From Alishewanella agri BL06 (GTDB lineage: Bacteria; Pseudomonadota; Gammaproteobacteria; Enterobacterales; Alteromonadaceae): a stretch of 64,000 nucleotides of DNA. The notes beneath the pieces are model-generated. The model was not told the origin of the DNA. It saw nothing but the letters and a program-made list of their open reading frames with translations, and did no database searches. The stretch's first letter is position 1, and every line of letters starts with the position of its first letter. Shown here piece after piece: positions 57,743 through 64,000 of the stretch. The stretch is taken from assembly GCF_000272005.1 (NCBI RefSeq), contig NZ_AKKU01000015.1, positions 248,001-312,000 on the forward strand, read 5' to 3'. The position numbers and the translations under genes were made by a program.

Positions 57743-58405
57743 ATGAAGTTTGTTGCTCTGTTATGCCTTAGCCTGTTACTCAGCGCCTGCTCGCCACAGC
57801 AAAATACCCCAGAGCCTGAAGCGGCTGTCAGTACTGTGCCAAGTCGTGTCTTTACTGCAGGTAAACACTATCAAGTCATGAGCGCCCCGTTAACAGATCC
57901 GGCTGCGCAGCAAGGCTTAACCGAATATTTCTGGCTTGGCTGCCCGCATTGTCAGAATTTTGAACCACTGTTAAAAGCCTATCTGGCTGAGCGGCCGCAA
58001 GTCTCGCTGCTACGCCGCCATCCTGCTTTAGGCGAGCGCTGGGCTTTTGATGCCAGCGTGTTCTACGCCCTGCAACTGGCCGGTCAAAGTGCGCATTTTG
58101 ATGACTTGTTTGCGCTGTATCGTCAACAGCGCACCGAGAAAAATGCGCTGCCCGATCTGGCGGCTATCAATAGCTTTTTGGCAAAGCATCAGCTGGATGC
58201 CGGCCAATTCAGCGAACTGGCTAACTCAGAGCAGTCCAGAGCCATGATGGAGCAAGCTAACCGCGAAATGCTGGATAACCGTATTCAGGGTGTGCCGGCG
58301 ATTGTGGTAAAGGGTAAGTATCTGGTCGGTACTGAGTTACCGGATGATATTCAGTCAAACGAAGATTATTTTCAGTTACTGGATTATCTGCTGCAAAAAG
58401 ACTAA
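57743..58405 (+). CDS. DsbA-like thiol:disulfide interchange lipoprotein
   Basis: 220 residues. Lipobox LLSAC (Cys16) points to membrane anchoring. The thioredoxin-like domain has the active site CPHC at 67-70, a helical insertion, and cis-Pro in QGVPAIVVKG (about 181-190). DsbA oxidises secreted cysteines; soluble DsbA lacks the lipobox, so this may be a paralogue. Single gene with AAGGA upstream. Confidence 0.88.
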   Translation: MKFVALLCLSLLLSACSPQQNTPEPEAAVSTVPSRVFTAGKHYQVMSAPLTDPAAQQGLTEYFWLGCPHCQNFEPLLKAYLAERPQVSLLRRHPALGERWAFDASVFYALQLAGQSAHFDDLFALYRQQRTEKNALPDLAAINSFLAKHQLDAGQFSELANSEQSRAMMEQANREMLDNRIQGVPAIVVKGKYLVGTELPDDIQSNEDYFQLLDYLLQKD

Positions 58406-58462
58406 CGCAGCGCACCTGAGCTGAAACCTCTGCAGCTTAGGCTGTCGCGCCAGAGCAAAACA

Positions 58463-58483
58463 GGCCGGATTAATCCTCCGGCC
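58463..58483 (-). terminator. Hairpin at the end of the waaA-kdkA operon
   Basis: GGCCGGA-GGATTAA-TCCGGCC on the minus strand followed by TGTTTTGC. It overlaps the stop codon of the last gene of that operon and lies opposite the dsbA-like gene end. Confidence 0.55.
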
Positions 58484-58778
58484 CGCTTAGTGTAAACACC
58501 AGATGTTTACGCAAATCTTTTAGCACATAACCCTTTTTCAGCATTAACGCACTCAGCCGCTTTTGCCACAGCAATAACTGTGGCTGCGCGGCTTCTAACT
58601 GTGCCTGCTCGGCAAATTGCAGCCGCACCAGCAACGAACCCGGAAAGGCTTCATATTCCATACTAAACCAGGCCTGCACGACACCGGCTAATTCCGCCAG
58701 CGCCTGCTGCTCCAGACTGGTCACCGCCGCCATCACGGCGGCCTGTTGTTTAAGTTGTACTTTAGAAAGTTTTTTCAT
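58470..58778 (-). CDS. Hypothetical protein
   Basis: 102 residues, no signal peptide. Basic N-terminus rich in Lys/Gln, then a helix-strand pattern with two predicted long helices (about 5-35 and 60-95). I recognise no family. It is 12 bases downstream of the flavoprotein gene, so it is likely cotranscribed with it and with the WaaA-KdkA gene. Confidence 0.6.
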   Translation of the reverse strand: MKKLSKVQLKQQAAVMAAVTSLEQQALAELAGVVQAWFSMEYEAFPGSLLVRLQFAEQAQLEAAQPQLLLWQKRLSALMLKKGYVLKDLRKHLVFTLSGPED

Positions 58779-58790
58779 CTTGCTTCTTAT

Positions 58791-59972
58791 TCAACAATAC
58801 TGCCCGGCGACCCAGCCGGAGCTCCAGGCCCATTGGAAATTGTAGCCACCGAGCCAACCGGTAACATCGACTACCTCGCCGATAAAATACAGACCCGGCT
58901 GTTTTTTGGTCTCCATGGTTTTGGACGATAGCTCATCGGTATCGACACCACCTAGGGTCACTTCAGCTGTGCGGTAGCCCTCAGTGCCGTTCGGTTTAAA
59001 AATATAGTGCTGCAGGCTGTCGACCAGCCGCTCAATACTTTTTGGATTTAGCGCTTTCAGCGGCTGATTTTGAAACAGCTTTAGCTCTAATAATTTCTCC
59101 ACCAACCGCTTGGGTAGCACCCGTGCCAATGCGGTTTTTAGCTCCTGCGCCGGATGCTGTTGCTGCAACTCGGTGAGCAGCGCGGTTAAGTCTTGGCCTG
59201 CCAGCAGGTTAATCGTCAGCGCATCGCCAGGTTGCCAATAGTTGGAGATTTGCAAAATTGCCGGGCCGCTTAAGCCGCGATGGGTAAACAGCATATCTTC
59301 CGGAAACAGCACCTCATTGGCCTCGGCGGTCACCGGCAGCGATACGCCGCTGATTTCTTCAAACACGGCTTTATCGGCCGGTTGCCAGGTTAGCGGGACC
59401 AAGCCGGCGCGCAGTGGCAGCACCTTTAAGCCAAATTGCTCAGCCAGTTGGTAACCAAAGGCGGTAGCACCGAGATTGGGCAGGCTTAGGCCGCCGCTGG
59501 CAATCACCAGGCTTTGGCACTGCCGGCTGAGCTGTGGCGTAACAACCTGATACTGACCATCCTGATAGCTAACCGCCGTGATCTCCTGCTGTAGTGCAAT
59601 CTGCACCCCGGCTTTATCACACTCCTGTTGCAGCATCTCAACGATATCTTTGGCGCTGTCATCACAAAACAGCTGGCCCAGCGTTTTCTCGTGGTAGGCA
59701 ATGCCATATTGCTGCACCAGCGCAATAAAATCCCACTGCGTGTAGCGACTGAGTGCCGATTTACAGAAATGGCGGTTTTGCGATAAATAATTTGCCGGGC
59801 TGGCATAGATATTGGTGAAATTACAACGGCCGCCGCCCGACATCAGAATTTTGCGGCCGATACGTTTGCCATTATCCAGTACCAGGGTTTTACGGCCACG
59901 CTTCGCCGCTTCAATGGCGCAAAATAAGCCGGCCGCACCCGCGCCGACCACAATCACATCCCACTGCTGCAT
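58791..59972 (-). CDS. HI0933/YhiN-family flavoprotein
   Basis: 393 residues. FAD site VVGAGAAGLFCAIEAAKRG (about 8-26), then LMSGGGRCNFTN (about 44-55), the family's signature, and the C-terminal GEVVDVTGWLGGYNFQWAWSSG segment (blocks about 364-386). It is a NAD(P)/FAD-dependent oxidoreductase with unknown substrate. It lies one base from the WaaA-KdkA gene on the same strand. Confidence 0.9.
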   Translation of the reverse strand: MQQWDVIVVGAGAAGLFCAIEAAKRGRKTLVLDNGKRIGRKILMSGGGRCNFTNIYASPANYLSQNRHFCKSALSRYTQWDFIALVQQYGIAYHEKTLGQLFCDDSAKDIVEMLQQECDKAGVQIALQQEITAVSYQDGQYQVVTPQLSRQCQSLVIASGGLSLPNLGATAFGYQLAEQFGLKVLPLRAGLVPLTWQPADKAVFEEISGVSLPVTAEANEVLFPEDMLFTHRGLSGPAILQISNYWQPGDALTINLLAGQDLTALLTELQQQHPAQELKTALARVLPKRLVEKLLELKLFQNQPLKALNPKSIERLVDSLQHYIFKPNGTEGYRTAEVTLGGVDTDELSSKTMETKKQPGLYFIGEVVDVTGWLGGYNFQWAWSSGWVAGQYC

Positions 59973-59973
59973 T

Positions 59974-62025
59974 TTAGTTGCGCTCCGCTACGGCGCTAAG
60001 CGACTGCTGATAGCCGGCTAGCTGATAACCGGCTAACAGCGCTGCCCAGTCCGTATCCTGCCAGTGGAACACGGCGAGTTTACCGCGCTCTTTATTGAAG
60101 GAGCGCAGCAGACGCGCTAAATTCTGCTCTGTCCACGGTCCCGGCTCACGGCGCTCGCATTTATCAAAATCAATCAGCCAGACCTTACCAGCGCTATCCA
60201 GCATAATATTGCGACAATTCAGATCCGAATGATAAACCCCCAGCCGGTGCATCTGTGCGATCGCCTGGCCCACGGCCTGCCATTCCTCAGCAGTCATGGC
60301 CCTTTGCTGCAAAATCGCCGCCAGATCTTTACTGTCCGGGATCAGCTCAATCAGTAAGTCAGCGCGATAAATTAAACCACTACGCTGATACCTTGCGGCT
60401 ACCGGTCTTGGCACCGCCAGGCCCTGCGCACGCATCCAGCTTAATAACTGGTATTCCTGCATCGCCCGGCTTTGTGCCACCGGCTGCAGCCAGAATTGAT
60501 CATGCAGCAGCTTACCGACCAGACCACCACGGTAATAATGCCGCAGCACCAGTTTATGCCCGCCATGTTGGACAAAATAGGCGGTATTGCGGCCGCTGGA
60601 GCTGCCAATCACCGCTTGCTGCTGTTGCCACCAGGCACTTTGAAACTGCTCAGCGGCGATCTCAGTAAAAAACGCCGGGTCGTACCAATAGCTGGCGTTA
60701 CCGGCTTGCTTAGTCTGATAGGCTGAGGTGTGCGCTAAAGGCTGGCTTGGCATAAGGGTTCCTGCAACAATAAGGTTGATAGCATCCAGGGTACGCGCCG
60801 TGGCACCCTGCTGCCGGGAAAAAAACTGTTGGGCACGTTGCCCGAACTGTTGGCGTAAGGTGATATCGCTAAGCAGCTGACAACAGCTGGCAAACAGCTG
60901 CTCACTATCGGCCACCAGCACCACGGCCTGCTGTTGCTGCAGCTGCCGGTACGCCTCATTAAAATTAAAAATATGCGGCCCGCTTTGCACGGCCTTGCCA
61001 AAGCAAATGGCTTCCAGCGGATTATGGCCGCCGCGCTCGATTAAACTACCACCGATAAACACCAGATCGGCCAGCTGATACCAGGCCAGCAGCTCGCCCA
61101 TCGAATCGCCGACCGCAATCTCGGTATCTGCCCCGGGTAACTGCCCGCTACTGCGGCGCCAGACGTGACACCCCTGGGCTTGCGCCAGCTGTGCGACCTT
61201 GTCAAAACGCTCCGGATGGCGTGGTACCAATAACAGTAATAACGCAGGGAAGCGCTGTTTTAAGCGTGGATAAAGCGCCAGTAACTGCTCATCCTCACCG
61301 GCATGGGTACTGGCAGCGACCCATACCAGCCGCGTTGTTAATAGCGGCGCAAATTCCGTTACCAGCTGCGCGGTTTGCGCTGGGATCGCCAGTTCAAACT
61401 TTAGATTACCCGTTACTTGCAGGGTATTGCCAAAACCCAGCGCCCGAAAGCGGCGGGCACTGGCGCGATCCTGGGTTAATAACAGGCTGATATTATTCAG
61501 TAACGGCCGGGTTAAGGCACTAAAACGACGATACCCCTTAGCTGAGCGGGCCGATAAACGGGCATTAACGACCACCACCGGAATGTGTCGTTTCCGGCAG
61601 GCGGCGAGTAAATTAGGCCACAGCTCTGTTTCCACAATCACCAGCAGCTTTGGCTGAAGCGCGTCTAAAAAGCGCCGGACACTGCCAGGGTAATCCAGTG
61701 GTAAATAGCAATGCTTTACAGTGTTGCCAAAGCGGCTACTGATGGTCGCCGAACCGGTTGGGGTAGTGCCGGTGACGGTCAGCGGCAGGGTCGGATATTG
61801 CTGCTGTAGCTGCTTAATCAAAGGTGTAGCGGCAATAGTTTCGCCCACTGAGACCGCATGCACCACTATGCCACCTGCTTGCAGCCCACGTTTTTTTAAA
61901 CCCAAGCTAAAACGCTCAAGCAGACGCTGCCGGTACGCCGGATCCTTGCGTGAGCGCCAAACAAAATACAGCAGCAGCAACGGCAGCGTTAAATACAGCA
62001 ATGCAGAATACAGATGCCTGAGCAA
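59974..62025 (-). CDS. waaA: Fused Kdo transferase-Kdo kinase (WaaA-KdkA)
   Basis: 683 residues in one frame. Residues 1-424 are a full WaaA: N-terminal membrane anchor, HAVSVGETIAATPL (about 56-69), IVETELWPNLLAAC (about 129-142) and GGHNPLEAICFGKAV (about 312-326). Residues about 425-683 match KdkA: IGSSSGR, LRHYYRGGLVGKL, the kinase catalytic loop HSDLNCRNIMLD (about 590-601) and LIDFDKC. The two activities are normally separate proteins. TTG start with AAGGA seven bases upstream, as the E. coli-like N-terminus requires. An internal ATG (60753) with AGGAA ahead could also make free KdkA. The kinase implies a single phosphorylated Kdo. Confidence 0.9.
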   Translation of the reverse strand: MLRHLYSALLYLTLPLLLLYFVWRSRKDPAYRQRLLERFSLGLKKRGLQAGGIVVHAVSVGETIAATPLIKQLQQQYPTLPLTVTGTTPTGSATISSRFGNTVKHCYLPLDYPGSVRRFLDALQPKLLVIVETELWPNLLAACRKRHIPVVVVNARLSARSAKGYRRFSALTRPLLNNISLLLTQDRASARRFRALGFGNTLQVTGNLKFELAIPAQTAQLVTEFAPLLTTRLVWVAASTHAGEDEQLLALYPRLKQRFPALLLLLVPRHPERFDKVAQLAQAQGCHVWRRSSGQLPGADTEIAVGDSMGELLAWYQLADLVFIGGSLIERGGHNPLEAICFGKAVQSGPHIFNFNEAYRQLQQQQAVVLVADSEQLFASCCQLLSDITLRQQFGQRAQQFFSRQQGATARTLDAINLIVAGTLMPSQPLAHTSAYQTKQAGNASYWYDPAFFTEIAAEQFQSAWWQQQQAVIGSSSGRNTAYFVQHGGHKLVLRHYYRGGLVGKLLHDQFWLQPVAQSRAMQEYQLLSWMRAQGLAVPRPVAARYQRSGLIYRADLLIELIPDSKDLAAILQQRAMTAEEWQAVGQAIAQMHRLGVYHSDLNCRNIMLDSAGKVWLIDFDKCERREPGPWTEQNLARLLRSFNKERGKLAVFHWQDTDWAALLAGYQLAGYQQSLSAVAERN

Positions 62026-62135
62026 CAGCCTATCCTTTTATCGAACCGGCCAGCAAGCCGGGCTTTAGCGAAAATGGCAATTAGTATAACATGGGCAGCC
62101 AAAGTCTGCGCAGCGGCGGAAACTGCAAAAAGCCT

Positions 62136-63152
62136 ATGAAAATTGTCCATATTATCCTGACCCACAGCTTTGCCGGCAGCGAACGCTATGCCGTTGAGCT
62201 GGCCAATCTGCAAGCCGAGCAACAACATGATGTCACCTTGATTTTGCATCAGCGCGGCGCGGAACAGCGGCCCAATGCCATTGCCCACCGGGTATCGCCC
62301 AAGGTTAAAGTGCTGCTGGTTGGTGGCTTTAAACTGCTGGCGATCTATCGCACCCGTCGCCTGCTGCGCCAGTTAAAACCCGATGTTGCCCATGCACATT
62401 TAAGCGCTGCGTGCCGGGTATTACAAGGCGTAAAGGGTTTGTGCCTGCGGGTAGCAACCCTGCATATTCACTATAAAAAACAGCAGCATGCCAAGTTAGA
62501 TGCACTTATTGCCATCGCCCCCTGGCAGTTGGCGGCGATCCCGGAGCCGCTGCGCCAGCACAGTGTGCAGCTGGATAACTGGTCAGCTGCGCGCCCTGCC
62601 AATGCTGATGCCCGGCAACGCCTGCGCGCCGAATATCAGATCCCAGCGGATGCCATCGTGATCGGCACTTTGGGCCGGGTTGAACAGAGTAAAGGCCAGG
62701 ACGTGTTACTGGACGCCTTTAAACAGGCGGCGATCCCTAACAGCTATCTGGTGATTGTCGGTGAGGGGAAAAACTGGCAGGCGCTGCGCGAGAAAGCGCC
62801 GGCACAGGTTATTATGCCAGGCTTTAGCACCACGCCACAGGACTGGCTGGCTTGCTTCGATTGCTTTGTCAGTGCCGCCCGTACCGAGCCCTTTGGCCTG
62901 GTGTTTCTGGAAGCGATGCATGCCGGTTTACCGATTGTTGCCACCGCCACTGAGGGGGCGAAATACCTGCGACCACTGTTTAACAATGAGCTGGTGGGCA
63001 TTGATAATGCCGCACATTTGGCAAAACGCTTACAGCAGCAAAGCCAGGATTTAGCACGCCGGCAATACCCGATGCAACGCTTTGAACCGAGCGCCAAAGC
63101 CGCCGAGGTATTGGCGTTTTATCAGCAGCAACTGGCAGCGCAACGCCTTTAA
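62136..63152 (+). CDS. GT4-type glycosyltransferase
   Basis: 338 residues, GT-B fold. Starts MKIVHIILTHSFAGSERYAVELA; UDP-sugar binding half has IGTLGRVEQSKGQDVLLDAF (about 179-198) and the E-x7-E motif EPFGLVFLEA (about 250-259). Divergent from the WaaA-KdkA gene, so probably LPS core assembly. The ATG at 62136 is chosen over a frame start at 62091, which adds 15 residues without family likeness. Confidence 0.85.
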   Translation: MKIVHIILTHSFAGSERYAVELANLQAEQQHDVTLILHQRGAEQRPNAIAHRVSPKVKVLLVGGFKLLAIYRTRRLLRQLKPDVAHAHLSAACRVLQGVKGLCLRVATLHIHYKKQQHAKLDALIAIAPWQLAAIPEPLRQHSVQLDNWSAARPANADARQRLRAEYQIPADAIVIGTLGRVEQSKGQDVLLDAFKQAAIPNSYLVIVGEGKNWQALREKAPAQVIMPGFSTTPQDWLACFDCFVSAARTEPFGLVFLEAMHAGLPIVATATEGAKYLRPLFNNELVGIDNAAHLAKRLQQQSQDLARRQYPMQRFEPSAKAAEVLAFYQQQLAAQRL

Positions 63153-63197
63153 GTATCCTGCAAGCACTGCGTAAAAATACCGGAAAAACAAGGTGTC

Positions 63198-63216
63198 AGG
63201 GCGTGTTACACGCCCT
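63198..63216. terminator. Hairpin between the two convergent glycosyltransferase genes
   Basis: AGGGCGTGT-T-ACACGCCCT, a perfect 9-bp stem, at the convergent ends of the GT4 and GT25 genes. It overlaps the GT25 stop codon. Confidence 0.6.
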
Positions 63217-64000
63217 AATTGGAGAGCCGGGTGCGTCCGGTTGGGTTAGGCCACTTTCGGGCCTGCAGCAAGGCCACTAAGCCATAGTGACGCAGGTTAT
63301 GCCAAAGGTTTGCCAGGCTAAACTCCAGCCGCCGCCAGTAAAACACCCGGCGATTAACCTGCTCATTTTGCTTACCTGAAATAGTGCTTTCAAAGCCCAG
63401 ATCGGGTTTAAAAATCAACGGCCACATCCCCATCGCCTGAAAGCCCAGCTGCCAGCTATATTGCATTGAGACATCCACTGGCCGGCCAAAAGGCAGCTCC
63501 CGTGCCAGCAAGAGTTTGGCACCGTCCAGGCTAACGGCTTGTGCCACCGCAGAAATCGGGTTCTTCTTAAAATGGATTAACGAAAAAGCTGGCTGCGGAT
63601 TGCCGGCGATAATTTTCTGCTGCTTATTCGGCATCGCCAGTTTTAGCAAATGCCAGGGCTGCGTCAGCTCAGTAATGGCTTTAAGCAGCGCCGGCAGATC
63701 GCCATCAACCAGAAAATCATCTTCCAGAATCAGCGCAAAATCGAGTTGCTGCTCAACAATTTGCTGCCAGCAGCGGATATGGCTGATAAAGGCGCCCTTT
63801 TCACCAGGCTTGAGGATTTTATGATGCAGGCGCTGATTCAGAGCGGCGGAATAATACTGATTGATCTCAGCCTCACTCAGCGCGCGGCCATCGGCAGCAT
63901 CAATTCTTTCTACTGGTAAATCAGGCCAGGCTGCCAATTGTGCCAGAGCCTGCTGGTAGCGCTCTGGAGAGCGCGCCAGATTGATAATAAAGATTTTATA
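63215..64000 (-). CDS. Glycosyltransferase family 25 (LPS), 5' end outside window
   Basis: 262 visible codons; the frame stays open to the window edge, so only the first few residues are missing. N-terminal IINLARSPERYQQ (about 5-17), KGAFISHIRCWQQIV, and the DxD-like metal site ALILEDDFLVDGD mark GT25 enzymes such as LpsA/Lex2B, which add galactose or glucose to LPS. An internal TTG at 63937 is not the start because upstream residues are family-like. Confidence 0.88.
   Translation of the reverse strand, partial: YKIFIINLARSPERYQQALAQLAAWPDLPVERIDAADGRALSEAEINQYYSAALNQRLHHKILKPGEKGAFISHIRCWQQIVEQQLDFALILEDDFLVDGDLPALLKAITELTQPWHLLKLAMPNKQQKIIAGNPQPAFSLIHFKKNPISAVAQAVSLDGAKLLLARELPFGRPVDVSMQYSWQLGFQAMGMWPLIFKPDLGFESTISGKQNEQVNRRVFYWRRLEFSLANLWHNLRHYGLVALLQARKWPNPTGRTRLSN

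Overview
The window is a gammaproteobacterial chromosome segment. Its dcw (division and cell wall) cluster, type IV pilus genes pilBCD-coaE-zapD-yacG and rsmI/lpoA/yraN/diaA/dolP block are arranged as in Alteromonadales-like bacteria. Gene content and codon style fit the Rheinheimera/Alishewanella/Arsukibacterium group, but that placement is inference because no 16S gene is present. Almost all of the sequence is coding. No tRNA, complete insertion sequence, prophage or CRISPR was seen. The one clear structured RNA gene is rnpB.

Layout. 1-2.1 kb: end of recG, a DUF1445/YcsI-family gene and a YefM/RelE-type toxin-antitoxin pair, bracketed by a perfect 34-bp inverted repeat that carries DnaA boxes. 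2.1-7.7 kb: a GAF-GGDEF cyclase, then a five-gene operon pxpA-pxpB-pxpC-DUF4392-D-amino acid transaminase. 7.9-15.8 kb: pilA, an unusual array of hairpin and terminator repeats, remnants of mobile or toxin genes, a lipoprotein, a PilZ protein, a solute-binding protein, then pilB-pilC-pilD. 15.8-20.6 kb: coaE, zapD, yacG, mutT, secA. 20.9-39.1 kb: dciA, then the whole dcw cluster on the minus strand from mraZ to lpxC, with a MraZ-box promoter. 39.3-45.7 kb: an RpiR regulator, dipeptide epimerase, YkfC-like NlpC/P60 endopeptidase and a TonB-dependent receptor, which together look like a murein-peptide scavenging locus. 45.7-50.5 kb: rnpB, rsmI, lpoA, yraN, diaA, dolP. 50.5-58.8 kb: mixed housekeeping genes (DUF599, recQ, a cytochrome c, an output-less 7TM-DISM protein, a YkgJ-type protein, an oxidoreductase, DUF4862, a DsbA-like lipoprotein). 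58.5-64 kb: LPS inner-core genes, including a WaaA-KdkA fusion and two glycosyltransferases.

How it fits together. The most interesting theme is D-glutamate and 5-oxoproline. Mammalian D-glutamate cyclase combines a DUF1445 and a DUF4392 domain. Both domains occur here as separate genes on either side of the bacterial 5-oxoprolinase genes pxpABC, next to a D-amino acid transaminase. About 36 kb away, a locus predicted to cut and epimerise the D-Glu-containing murein peptide carries an RpiR-family regulator. A 15-bp palindrome (GGAATA-N3-TATTCC) lies upstream of the pxp operon, upstream of the rpiR gene and between the endopeptidase and the TonB receptor. This suggests one regulon for disposal of wall-derived D-glutamate. 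Other points to check are the WaaA-KdkA fusion, the repeat array behind pilA and the DnaA-box repeats.
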